A DNA stretch of 64,000 bases from Bdellovibrio sp. 22V (GCF_030169785.1 NZ_CP125854.1:2232001-2296000), one strand, 5' to 3'. Shown: positions 52,229-60,423, counted from the stretch's first letter. Numbers and translations: made by a program. Notes: generated from the letters alone by a model not told the origin.

Positions 52229-52971
52229 TTGAGGTTGATCCCGCCGTCGACAGGAAGAATCGCGCCAGTGATCCAGCTTGATAAGTCTGACCCCAAGAAG
52301 TAAGCCGCGCGTGCGACATCTTCAGGGACACCGATGCGTCCTAGCGGTTGCAGGTTCTTCATGCCTTCAAGGGCCTGAGCTTTTTCTTCTTTAGGAAGAG
52401 AATGAAAACTATGAATCGGGGTGTCTACCAAACCCGGGCAAACGCAGTTCGCGCGGATATTAAACGGACCGCCTTCCAAAGCGAGGCTTTGGGTCCAGTT
52501 GATCATTGCAGCCTTCGCAGCTGAATAAGCTGAGGTCGGGCCTTGCGGGCGCATGCCTAAAGTGGAGGAGATATTCACAATGTTTCCGCCACCGTGCTGT
52601 TTGAAATAAGGAAAGAAAGCGCGAGCCACACGCAGCGGAGCAATCATGTTGATCTCAAACTGTCGGCGCCAGATTTCATCGCTGCCTTCTTCGGTTGTGT
52701 GTCTTTCAAAGATCCCGGCATTGTTAACCACGACTTCCACGCGGTGAACCTTCATGCTGAGAACTTCATCGAGCCGTTTGTTAAGGGCCGCTTCATCGGT
52801 CATATCGCAAGAAAGCAACGTCGCACCACTGCGACATTTCAAGGCAACCTCCTGCAGACGTTCTTTGTCGCGTCCCATGAGGTACACGAAATAACCGTTT
52901 TTGGAATATTCAATGGCGATGGCAGCTCCGATGCCGCTGCTGGCACCGGTGATCAAGGCAGCTTTTTTCAC
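52225..52971 (-). CDS. Short-chain dehydrogenase/reductase
   Basis: A 248-residue classical SDR: TGASSGIG cofactor motif, NNAG, the catalytic Ser in NISSTLG and YSAAK, and a C-terminal ITGAILPVDGG typical of FabG-like enzymes. It reduces a carbonyl with NAD(P)H. Its 4-base overlap with a PTPS-like gene makes a sepiapterin- or pteridine-reductase role possible, but sequence alone does not show this. Confidence 0.85.
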   Translation of the reverse strand: MKKAALITGASSGIGAAIAIEYSKNGYFVYLMGRDKERLQEVALKCRSGATLLSCDMTDEAALNKRLDEVLSMKVHRVEVVVNNAGIFERHTTEEGSDEIWRRQFEINMIAPLRVARAFFPYFKQHGGGNIVNISSTLGMRPQGPTSAYSAAKAAMINWTQSLALEGGPFNIRANCVCPGLVDTPIHSFHSLPKEEKAQALEGMKNLQPLGRIGVPEDVARAAYFLGSDLSSWITGAILPVDGGINLK

Positions 52972-53027
52972 ACGAATCCTCTTTTTGCTGGACTCATGTT
53001 AGCAAAGACGGGGGCCGAAGAGAAGTT

Positions 53028-53120
53028 ATGTCCATGCGCGAAGCGTTCACAATCAGCTTTAAGTTTTTCTTTGTCGGCCTCTTGGTGTTTGGGGCCCTCT
53101 TTGCGCACTTCTAAAGTAAT
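53028..53120 (+). CDS. Possible 30-residue membrane peptide
   Basis: ATG at 53028 opens MSMREAFTISFKFFFVGLLV and continues with a hydrophobic helix to ALLK. A purine-rich GAAGAGAAG lies upstream and a strong terminator follows 14 bases after the stop, which argues for a real transcription unit. No family known. Confidence 0.35.
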
Positions 53121-53133
53121 ACTTTAAAAAGAA

Positions 53134-53159
53134 AAAGGCCGGGGAATGCCGGCCTTTTG
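53134..53159. terminator. Intrinsic terminator
   Basis: AAAAGGCCGG-GGAATG-CCGGCCTTTT: perfect 10-bp stem and a 6-base loop, A/T-runs on both sides. It lies between the small plus-strand frame and the converging small Cys protein. Confidence 0.8.
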
Positions 53160-53184
53160 TTATTAACGGAGTTAAAGTGCTTTC

Positions 53185-53403
53185 TTAAGCGGCTTTTTTA
53201 GCTACGTAATGATAGTACTTTTTGTCGAAGTCCGATGCCTTCATACCATCTTTCGTAATCAAACCCGCCTTAAACCAATCAAAGTGCTCGGCACAGAAGC
53301 CGGCCTTTTCTGATTTCTTTTTGCAGCCTTCCCCGCAGCAGCGAGCAGACTCTAAAGAAACAACATTGTTCGGGATTTGTTTTTCGAATTTTTTGTCAGC
53401 CAT
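53185..53403 (-). CDS. Small Cys-containing protein under a sigma-28-type promoter
   Basis: A 72-residue soluble protein; ESARCCGEGCKKKSEKAGFCAEHFDWF gives four cysteines and a histidine that may bind zinc. The C-terminus (KYYHYVAKKAA) is aromatic and basic. GGGGGTC precedes the ATG. A good sigma-28-type promoter lies 55 bases upstream, so it may belong to the motility or attack-phase set. Function unknown. Confidence 0.72.
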   Translation of the reverse strand: MADKKFEKQIPNNVVSLESARCCGEGCKKKSEKAGFCAEHFDWFKAGLITKDGMKASDFDKKYYHYVAKKAA

Positions 53404-53457
53404 TAAGTGACCCCCAGTTGAAATCTTAAGCTGGTTGAATGTCTTAAGACATAAGAC

Positions 53458-53484
53458 TTATCGGCGACGCAAAATCTTACTTGA
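53458..53484 (-). promoter_or_regulatory. Sigma-28-type promoter
   Basis: On the minus strand TCAAGTAA, 11 bases, GCCGATAA: exact -10 and the same TCAAGT -35 as at 10567. Expected transcript start near 53451, giving a leader of about 48 bases to the ATG at 53403. The palindrome GTCTTAAGAC (53441-53450) would lie at the transcript start. Confidence 0.6.
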
Positions 53485-53557
53485 GGACTTCGAAAGAAAC
53501 TCGGGTTGAGTTTCATGTATCTCAAAATGAAACGGTATTAAACAAATTAAGCGGATG

Positions 53558-53584
53558 GGGAAAAGGTACTAGGTACCTTTTTCC
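53558..53584. repeat. Dispersed palindromic repeat, copy 3
   Basis: GGGAAAAGGTACT and GGTACCTTTTTCC, 13-base arms with two mismatches around a central A. It abuts the stop codon of the cNMP-EAL gene and can act as its terminator. Confidence 0.65.
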
Positions 53585-54786
53585 TAGATGAGCTTGAGGA
53601 ATCGGCCCATGTCGACGGGCTTTGAGAACAAATAGCCTTGGCCAAAACGAGCGCCCAGGGTTTCAAGAACTAGGCATTCTTCGTTATTTTCGATGCCCTC
53701 GGCGATGATCTCGATGTCCATGGCGTGCGCCAAGTGGATGATCGAACTGACGACCGCTTTGGATTTGGGATCGTTTAAAACTTTCATGACGAAAGAGCGA
53801 TCGATCTTCAAAAAGCTGATCGGCATTTGCGTCAGATACTGCAAACTGGAAAAGCCCGTTCCGAAGTCATCGATAGAGATGGCATATCCTTGATTGCGAC
53901 ACTGGTTTAACGCCTCCAAAGCAATCGCACCATCCATCATGATTCTTTCGGTCATTTCAAGTTTGATGTTTTTAGTTTGCAGATCGTGCTTTTCGCGCAG
54001 GTCTTCCAGATTGTTTACGAAATCAGAGTGCGTAAACTGACGGCCCGAAATATTGATACTCATCATGAAGTCGTCAGCCATTTTATCTTTTTTATTCAAA
54101 CGCAATTGATCTTGAATCGTGCGCAAATCTTTTAAAGCCTGATTGATAATCCAGTGACCAATAGGAATGACCATCGAGGAGTTTTCAATCACGTCGATAA
54201 AAAGATTCGGGGATACCAAGCCGTGTAAGGGGCTGTTCCAGCGCAATAAAGCTTCGCAGCCTGTGATTTGTTTGGTCTTTAAATTCACGATCGGCTGGTA
54301 AAACAATTCGAATTCTTTATTCTGAAACGCTTGAAAGATCTGATTTTCAAGTTTGATCTGATCTAAAGCGCTTTGCGTTCCGTCGTCTCCGGCGCCGGAG
54401 TTGTCGAACTCCACGTCAGCGATCTTTGTGCCGCCGGGGGTGTTGATGTTTTTACGGCGCAAACGTTTTAAAAGAACACGCATCAAAAGTTGCACGACTT
54501 TATCGGCGGTAGAGACACGTTCAAGAACTTGCTGTTTCGTGACGATAGCTAAACGAACATCTTCCAACGCGCGCACGGAGGCAGAGCGGTTTTGATTGTC
54601 GATCAAAGCCATCTCGCCAAAGATTTCACCTTCGCCGAGAATTGTCAGAGGAATTTCTTCTTTGTCTTTGCTGATGTAAATCAGCACTCGGCCTTTTTCG
54701 ATGATATAGGCGCAGTCACCTGCGTCGCCTTCGCTGAAAATGATCTGATCTTTATGTATCTCGACGGACTGAGTTGCTGAATTCAT
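53584..54786 (-). CDS. Cyclic-nucleotide-controlled c-di-GMP phosphodiesterase (cNMP-EAL)
   Basis: A 400-residue protein: cNMP-binding domain at about 5-115 (FSEGDAGDCAYII, GEIFGEMALI and the RSASVRA phosphate cassette) and EAL domain at about 150-400. The catalytic set looks complete: EALLRW, EMTE, DDFGTGFSS, KIDRSFV, AEGIE, GQGYLFSKP. It should hydrolyse c-di-GMP to pGpG under control of cAMP or cGMP. The same layout and length are known from B. bacteriovorus Bd1971, a cAMP-sensing phosphodiesterase; orthology is likely. Predicted cytoplasmic. Confidence 0.92.
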   Translation of the reverse strand: MNSATQSVEIHKDQIIFSEGDAGDCAYIIEKGRVLIYISKDKEEIPLTILGEGEIFGEMALIDNQNRSASVRALEDVRLAIVTKQQVLERVSTADKVVQLLMRVLLKRLRRKNINTPGGTKIADVEFDNSGAGDDGTQSALDQIKLENQIFQAFQNKEFELFYQPIVNLKTKQITGCEALLRWNSPLHGLVSPNLFIDVIENSSMVIPIGHWIINQALKDLRTIQDQLRLNKKDKMADDFMMSINISGRQFTHSDFVNNLEDLREKHDLQTKNIKLEMTERIMMDGAIALEALNQCRNQGYAISIDDFGTGFSSLQYLTQMPISFLKIDRSFVMKVLNDPKSKAVVSSIIHLAHAMDIEIIAEGIENNEECLVLETLGARFGQGYLFSKPVDMGRFLKLI

Positions 54787-54797
54787 AGACTCCCATT

Positions 54798-56258
54798 TTA
54801 GGGCTTAGGATGTAGGTCCGACAAGTCCAGCTGATTCATTTGATTCAATTTCCAGCCTACAAATTCCGGTTTAGCCAGCATCGAGAAATGGATGGCTCCC
54901 AACGGAATCATGAGATGGTTTTCCATCAGATACTGCGCGCCCTTCAGGCACCACTTCTTTTGTTCATTTGTGTTCGCTGCATTTGCGAGCGAGGACAAAA
55001 TCTTTTGGTAATCATCGGATTTAATGCGCAGATAGTTCTCGGGACTCGAGGGCGAGAAAGTTTCAAGTGCGGCCAAACAGGTCGGGCGATCCGGAGCGAC
55101 TCCTTTGCGGAATATCGCCGGGGGTTTTTGCGCCAGAATTTGCAGGAACACCTTGTTTTCTTTCACTTCCAAATGCGTATTAATGCCGGCGTTCTTGCTC
55201 CACTGATTTTGCAGCCACTCGGTGGCGCGTTTGTGGTCTTCGCCGCCCAAAGCGGAAAACATCAAAGTGTAGGTGGGACTGTTTTGCACTTTCGGCACTT
55301 TTTTAAGATCAAAATCAAAGCACGGCGCTTTTTCAGGAAACCAAGAGTCGGGAAGTCCTATGCAGCCGGGTTTGCCTTCCGAAGAAAATATTTTTTGCAG
55401 TTCTACGTAGTTCAGCGAGTACGTTAAAGCCTCGCGCACATCTTCACGAGCCGCGAGATCCGGCCCAAATCCTAAGTAGTCAAGGCGAGTGACGGGGATC
55501 CAATAAAAGTCAGTGCGGGTTTTGTATTTAGGAATGAACAGCGTGGGCAAACGACGCAAAAACTGCAATTCATTTTTTTCATAAAGCTGTAAGGCGATGG
55601 TGTCTTCCTCGACGAAAAGAAACTCCACGACGGGGCGCGCGGGGTGCGCGAACTTGTATTGCGTATTAGGCTCTAAAACGATCTTGTGGCCTTTTTTCCA
55701 TTCACGCATTTTGTAGGGACCGGAATAAACAGAAAGATTTTCTTTTGTGGGAGCGAGGAGGAAGTTCGCAAGATTGTATTCGAAATCAGGGTCGGGAGTT
55801 TGAAATTCAAACTTCAAAGTGAGCTCGTTCGGAGCTGTAACCCCAAGGCTTTCCATATTCTTTTTGCCGGAGTAGATGTCCTCCGCATTTTTAATTTTAA
55901 AAAGAAGATCTGCGCGAGGGGCCGCGGTTTTGGCGTTAAGAATTTTTTTATAAGTACGCAGGAAATCTTGCGCCAGCAAAGGGGAGCCGTCACTCCACTT
56001 AAGATCTTTTTTCAGAGTGCAGATGAGATTCTTTTTCTTGTCGCATTTACAGCCGAGAGCTAAATCCGGAACGAGGCCTTTCTTGTCATCGAAAGTAAAG
56101 AGATTGCGATATAGATTTCCTAAAAGATAACTTGAAGCGGAGGTGCGCTGTTTGTTCGGGTCAAGCCCGCCTGGTTCATTCGCCAAATGAAGACGAAAAA
56201 CTTTTTCTGCCGCCAAAGACCCCGATGCCCAAAGTAGAATCGCCAAGAAGATTTTCAT
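54798..56258 (-). CDS. Extracellular solute-binding protein (OppA/SBP family 5)
   Basis: A 486-residue periplasmic binding protein with a signal peptide (MKIFLAILLWASGSLAAE). ANEPGGLDPNKQRTSASSYLLGNLYRNLF and KKDLKWSDGSPLLAQDFLRTYKK are typical of peptide-binding SBP5 proteins. It probably binds oligopeptides for an ABC importer, but no permease or ATPase gene is nearby. The ATG at 56258 begins the signal peptide; the open frame extends 62 codons upstream over the terminator. Ribosome-binding site weak. Confidence 0.85.
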   Translation of the reverse strand: MKIFLAILLWASGSLAAEKVFRLHLANEPGGLDPNKQRTSASSYLLGNLYRNLFTFDDKKGLVPDLALGCKCDKKKNLICTLKKDLKWSDGSPLLAQDFLRTYKKILNAKTAAPRADLLFKIKNAEDIYSGKKNMESLGVTAPNELTLKFEFQTPDPDFEYNLANFLLAPTKENLSVYSGPYKMREWKKGHKIVLEPNTQYKFAHPARPVVEFLFVEEDTIALQLYEKNELQFLRRLPTLFIPKYKTRTDFYWIPVTRLDYLGFGPDLAAREDVREALTYSLNYVELQKIFSSEGKPGCIGLPDSWFPEKAPCFDFDLKKVPKVQNSPTYTLMFSALGGEDHKRATEWLQNQWSKNAGINTHLEVKENKVFLQILAQKPPAIFRKGVAPDRPTCLAALETFSPSSPENYLRIKSDDYQKILSSLANAANTNEQKKWCLKGAQYLMENHLMIPLGAIHFSMLAKPEFVGWKLNQMNQLDLSDLHPKP

Positions 56259-56310
56259 GGGAAAAGTGTAACCACAATTACCGGGAAAAAGAAGAGAAGA
56301 TTTAGAAAGT

Positions 56311-56338
56311 AAAAAGGCCTCCGTGGGGAGGCCTTTTT
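56311..56338. terminator. Bidirectional intrinsic terminator
   Basis: AAAAAGGCCTCC-GTGG-GGAGGCCTTTTT, a perfect 12-bp stem with 4-base loop, 9 bases past the stop of the acyl-CoA dehydrogenase gene. It separates it from the solute-binding protein gene. Confidence 0.85.
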
Positions 56339-56346
56339 CATAAGAA

Positions 56347-57513
56347 CTACTTATCGAGTTCCATCTTTGCAATTGTTTGCAATTGCATATTTGTTGTTCC
56401 TTCGTAGATCTGGCCGATCTTAGCGTCGCGCCAGAACTTTTCAACTGGGTACTCTTTAGTGAATCCGTTGCCGCCGAAGAGGTCGATCGCTTTAGAAGTG
56501 ATTTTCTCAGCCGCGCGAGAAGCGTAAAGTTTCGCCATAGCTGCCGCTTCGATGAAATCTTGGCCAGCGTCTTTCAAACGAGCTGCATTGTAAACCATCA
56601 AACGAGCTGCTTCCAGCTCTGTGCGCATTTCAGCCAATTGGAATTGCACGCCTTGGAAATGAGCAATTGGTTTTCCGAATTGCTCACGGCCTTTCACGTA
56701 ACCAAGAGCCGCTTCGTAAGCGCCTTGGGCGATACCGATCATTTGGGCGCCGATACCGATACGACCTTCGTTCAAAGTTTCGATAGCAATTTTATAACCT
56801 TTGCCGACTTCGCCAAGAACGTTCGCTTTAGGAACTTCGCAGTTTTCGAACAAAAGTTCGCAAGTAGAAGAAGCGCGGATGCCCAATTTGTCTTCTTTTT
56901 TGCCGACTTTGAAACCAGGGAAATCTTTTTCAACGATGAACGCTGTGATGCCTTTGTAGCCTTTCGCGTGATCGATGTTGGCAAATACGATGAACACATT
57001 CGCTTCTTTACCGTTTGTGATCCAAAGTTTTGAACCGTTCAAAACCCATTTGTCACCTTTGTCTTCCGCTTTCAACTTCAAGGCGAAAGCGTCAGAGCCG
57101 GAAGAAGACTCAGAAAGAGCGTAAGCGCCCACCCATTCTGTCGCCATTTTACCCAAGTACTTTTCTTTTTGCGCTTCCGTTCCCCATTTAAGGAACGCAT
57201 TTGTCGTCAAAGTGTTTTGCACGTCAACAAGGACAGAAACTGAACCGTCAACGCGGCCGATTTCTTCAACAGCCAGGCAGGCCATTGTGAATGTTGAGCC
57301 AGCGCCACCGAATTTTTCCGGAGTCTCGATACCCATCAAGCCCATTTCGAAAAGTTTTTTAACGATCGCAGGATCCATCTCTGCTTTTTCGTCCATGTGT
57401 GTCACATGAGGTTTGATTTCAGATTCAGCAAAAGCGCGAACCGCATCACGGAAAGCCGCTTCGTCTTCAGAGAGCATTGTGAGAGCTGGACGTGCATTAG
57501 TAACGTCAGACAT
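56347..57513 (-). CDS. Acyl-CoA dehydrogenase
   Basis: A 388-residue FAD enzyme. ALSESSSGSDAFALK and KLWITNGKEA bind FAD and substrate, REQFGKPIAHFQGVQFQLAEM is the second signature, and IYEGTTNMQLQTIAK carries the catalytic glutamate region. It oxidises an acyl-CoA to the enoyl-CoA in beta-oxidation, passing electrons to ETF. The sequence is closest in feel to short-chain/butyryl-CoA dehydrogenases. Single-gene unit with its own terminator. Confidence 0.92.
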   Translation of the reverse strand: MSDVTNARPALTMLSEDEAAFRDAVRAFAESEIKPHVTHMDEKAEMDPAIVKKLFEMGLMGIETPEKFGGAGSTFTMACLAVEEIGRVDGSVSVLVDVQNTLTTNAFLKWGTEAQKEKYLGKMATEWVGAYALSESSSGSDAFALKLKAEDKGDKWVLNGSKLWITNGKEANVFIVFANIDHAKGYKGITAFIVEKDFPGFKVGKKEDKLGIRASSTCELLFENCEVPKANVLGEVGKGYKIAIETLNEGRIGIGAQMIGIAQGAYEAALGYVKGREQFGKPIAHFQGVQFQLAEMRTELEAARLMVYNAARLKDAGQDFIEAAAMAKLYASRAAEKITSKAIDLFGGNGFTKEYPVEKFWRDAKIGQIYEGTTNMQLQTIAKMELDK

Positions 57514-57662
57514 TGAGTATCTCCATTCGAATAAGTTATAACAGTGGCGCTGAAAATATCTGCTTCAAAGAAATTATTCAAGGCCTTGGAAAGACGAGAG
57601 CTTTTCTCTTAACAAGCTGTGTTACACTGTTTGCACTTTAAATAAGCAAGTGTTTCGACATG

Positions 57663-57678
57663 CTAGACAAGAGTCTAG
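57663..57678. promoter_or_regulatory. Small palindrome upstream of the M50 protease
   Basis: CTAGAC-AAGA-GTCTAG, perfect 6-base arms, in the 187-base divergent region between the acyl-CoA dehydrogenase and M50 genes. Possible operator or leader hairpin 23 bases before the ATG. Nothing else recognisable in this region. Confidence 0.3.
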
Positions 57679-57700
57679 GTGTGATTTAGCGTGAGGTGAT

Positions 57701-58363
57701 ATGGATTTCGTCGAAATTGGCGCCAAGATAGGTATTTACTTTATTCCGTTTCTTTTTGCACTCTGCTTCCATGAGTACGCTCACGGCTGGGTGGCGCGTC
57801 GTCGCGGTGATAACACGGCCGAGATGATGGGACGTTTGACGATGAACCCCGTGGCTCATATGGATATGATCGGCACGCTGATCCTTCCGCTGGTGTCCAT
57901 CGTTCTTGCAACACCGATCTTTTTTGGATGGGCCAAACCTGTTCCTGTCAACTCGCGCAATCTTAAAAATCCCCGCGTGGATATGTTCTGGATTGCATTA
58001 GCGGGACCTCTTTCAAACATTCTTTTGGCTGTTGTTGGCGCGGTTCTTATCGCTCTTGTGGCGAAGTATTTTCTGACCTTGAGTTACGCTAGTGGTCTTA
58101 TCGAAATTCTAAAGACCTTTATCGTGACCAACTTGTTTTTGGCCTTCTTTAATATTTTGCCTCTTCATCCTCTTGACGGAGGAAAAGTGTTGGCGCGTTT
58201 TCTTCCGGCGCAATTGAACTACAAGCTGGAACAAAACGAGCACATCACGAGCATGGTTCTTATGGCCCTGGTTCTTACAGGTGTATTACGCGTTCTCGCG
58301 GTGCCTGTGTTCTGGAGTTATAACCATCTTGTTACTCTTGCTTTGGGAGGTTTCGGAATATGA
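57701..58363 (+). CDS. Site-2-protease-family membrane metalloprotease (M50)
   Basis: A 220-residue inner-membrane protease with HEYAHG (zinc site) in the second hydrophobic segment and NILPLHPLDGGK (third zinc ligand). About five to six membrane spans, no PDZ domain; this is the short M50B type whose substrates are unknown. GTGAGG ends close before the ATG. Overlaps trpS by 4 bases; the M50-trpS-scpA-scpB order recurs in related bacteria. Confidence 0.88.
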   Translation: MDFVEIGAKIGIYFIPFLFALCFHEYAHGWVARRRGDNTAEMMGRLTMNPVAHMDMIGTLILPLVSIVLATPIFFGWAKPVPVNSRNLKNPRVDMFWIALAGPLSNILLAVVGAVLIALVAKYFLTLSYASGLIEILKTFIVTNLFLAFFNILPLHPLDGGKVLARFLPAQLNYKLEQNEHITSMVLMALVLTGVLRVLAVPVFWSYNHLVTLALGGFGI

Positions 58364-59388
58364 CGGCTGAAAACAGCTCTGTAAATCCAGCTCCCGCTCC
58401 TGCGCGTAAAGTGCGCGTGATGTCGGGAATGCGTGTCACGGGTCGACTTCATATTGGTCACTATTGGGGAGCTTTGCAAAATTGGCTGAAGCTTCAGGAC
58501 GAGTATGAGTGCTTCTTTGGCGCGATGGATTGGCATGGCATGACCACGGCCTATAAAAATCCGAAAGACATCGGCCCTTGGACTCGCGAGATGATCGCCG
58601 AGTTTTTAGCTTGGGGTATTGATCCTGAGAAGGTGACTTTGTTCGTGCAAAGCCGCGTTCCCGAGCATCTTGAACTCAATATGATCTTCACCAACCTCAC
58701 TCCGATGGGCTGGTTAGAGCGCGTGAATACTTGGAAAGACGCGATTGAAGAAATGAAAGCCAACGACACCTACAACTTGGGTCGTTTCGGTTATCCTGTT
58801 CTTCAGGCGGCGGATATTGCGATTTACCGCGCGCAAAAAGTTCCAGTCGGTGCGGATCAGATTTCTCATTTGGAGATCTCACGCGAGATCGTGCGTCGTT
58901 TCAATCATCTTTATAAGGCGAAATTGCCAGAGATGACGCCGCTCTTGACGGATATTCCATTGGTGCCGGGATTGGACGGTCGCAAGATGTCCAAGTCTTA
59001 CGGCAATACATTGTTCTTAACTGAGGATTCTGAAAAAGATCTGAAGAAAAAAGTAAATATGATGGTCACGGACCCGGCGCGAGTTCGTCGCGAAGATCCG
59101 GGCGAACCCACAAAATGTTCAGTCTATGGGTATCATAAACTTTATTCTTCAGCGGAAGACGTGTCATGGGTGGAAGCGGGCTGCCGCTCAGCCGGAATCG
59201 GTTGCGGGGATTGCAAAGGCCGATTGGCTGCGAACATCGAAAAAATGTCCCAAGGCCCGCGCGAAAAGAAAAAAGAGTTGTTGAATAATCCAAAGCTGCT
59301 TGATTCAATCATCGACGCTGGATGCGAAAAGGCACGTAAGGAAGCTCAGAAGACTTTGGAAATCGTGCGTTCTAGTATGAAATGGTAA
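58360..59388 (+). CDS. trpS: Tryptophanyl-tRNA synthetase with Fe-S-type cysteine motif
   Basis: A 342-residue class I synthetase with RLHIGHYWGAL (HIGH at 31-34) and GRKMSKSYGN. It charges tRNA-Trp. The C-terminal domain contains C253-x21-C275-x6-C282-x2-C285, nearly the same spacing as the [4Fe-4S] site (C-x22-C-x6-C-x2-C) of Thermotoga maritima TrpRS, which helps bind the tRNA anticodon. No second trpS is in the window. ATG overlaps the M50 stop. Confidence 0.95.
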   Translation: MTAENSSVNPAPAPARKVRVMSGMRVTGRLHIGHYWGALQNWLKLQDEYECFFGAMDWHGMTTAYKNPKDIGPWTREMIAEFLAWGIDPEKVTLFVQSRVPEHLELNMIFTNLTPMGWLERVNTWKDAIEEMKANDTYNLGRFGYPVLQAADIAIYRAQKVPVGADQISHLEISREIVRRFNHLYKAKLPEMTPLLTDIPLVPGLDGRKMSKSYGNTLFLTEDSEKDLKKKVNMMVTDPARVRREDPGEPTKCSVYGYHKLYSSAEDVSWVEAGCRSAGIGCGDCKGRLAANIEKMSQGPREKKKELLNNPKLLDSIIDAGCEKARKEAQKTLEIVRSSMKW

Positions 59389-59404
59389 GAGGGGACCATC
59401 TTTC

Positions 59405-60412
59405 ATGAGTATTACAGTTCAGTTGCCTAAATTTGAAGGACCTCTAGGGCTTCTTCTTTACCTTATCCGTAAAGAAGAAATGGATATCATGGACATCAAA
59501 GTTCATGAGATCACAAAGCAATATCTTGAATACATCAAATTGATGAAAGAGTTGGATCTTGAAGTCGCCGGCGAGTTCGTCGCGATGGCTTCGACATTGA
59601 TTCAAATCAAGTCTCGCATGCTTCTGCCTCAATACGATGAAAATGGCGAAGTGATCGAGCAAGAAGATCCGCGTAAAGAGCTTGTACAAAAGCTGCTTGA
59701 ATACCAAAAATACCAAGAGGCGGCGAAGCTTCTTTACGATCGTCCTTTGGTCGGTCGTGATGTTTGGTTGCGTGGAACGCGCGAGTCTTTGGATACCAAA
59801 GAAGAAGAAATTGTTCTTGAAGACAATGCCTTGTTCTCTTTGATTGCGACCTACCGTCGTGCACTTCGCTCTGTGAAGAAAAAAGTGCACCAAGTGGCGG
59901 CGAAAGCACAATCTATCGCCAGCCGTGTTTTGGAAATCAAAGATCGTTTGATTGTGGGTCAAAAGACCACACTGATGGAGCTTGTCACGACGACGGAAAA
60001 CCGTGCGCGTCAGGCTTTGATCACGTTCCTTTCTCTTTTAGAGCTTGGAAAAATGGGCTTCGTCAGCCTTTATCAAAGCGAAGCTTACTCTGACATCTGG
60101 GTGGATACGAAAAAGCCGATTGAAACCGACGTTCTGGCTCGCGTGGAAGAATACGATTCTATGCGCGCAGACGAAGTCGCGGCGAAAATGATGGAAGATT
60201 CGAAAAAAATCTCTGCGGAAGAAGAGCTGATGCTCGCGGAAGCGGAAGAAAACATGGAAGAACAAAACACACAGCTTCAAATGGATCTTGGAGTCGATTT
60301 TGTTGAAGATGAAGCGTCGGCTTTGCTTGCTGATGCGGGTGCAGATATCGCCACGGATGACGAAATCTTAGCTGCTGAAAACGAACTTTTTAAAGAAGAC
60401 GCGGAAGTTTAG
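59405..60412 (+). CDS. scpA: Segregation and condensation protein A
   Basis: A 335-residue kleisin. The N-terminus LPKFEGPLGLLLYLIRKEEMDIMDI is the ScpA signature and binds the SMC neck; the C-terminal part before the acidic tail would bind the SMC head. ScpA is usually about 250 residues; here the last 85 residues are acidic and Ala-rich. It forms the SMC-ScpA-ScpB chromosome-organising complex with the next gene. GAGGGG precedes the ATG. Confidence 0.93.
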   Translation: MSITVQLPKFEGPLGLLLYLIRKEEMDIMDIKVHEITKQYLEYIKLMKELDLEVAGEFVAMASTLIQIKSRMLLPQYDENGEVIEQEDPRKELVQKLLEYQKYQEAAKLLYDRPLVGRDVWLRGTRESLDTKEEEIVLEDNALFSLIATYRRALRSVKKKVHQVAAKAQSIASRVLEIKDRLIVGQKTTLMELVTTTENRARQALITFLSLLELGKMGFVSLYQSEAYSDIWVDTKKPIETDVLARVEEYDSMRADEVAAKMMEDSKKISAEEELMLAEAEENMEEQNTQLQMDLGVDFVEDEASALLADAGADIATDDEILAAENELFKEDAEV

Positions 60413-60423
60413 TAGAGGGGACA

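Noticed and set aside
56259-56444. N-terminal extension of the solute-binding protein
   Set aside because: It would run through a strong terminator and the end of the acyl-CoA dehydrogenase gene, and would displace the signal peptide.
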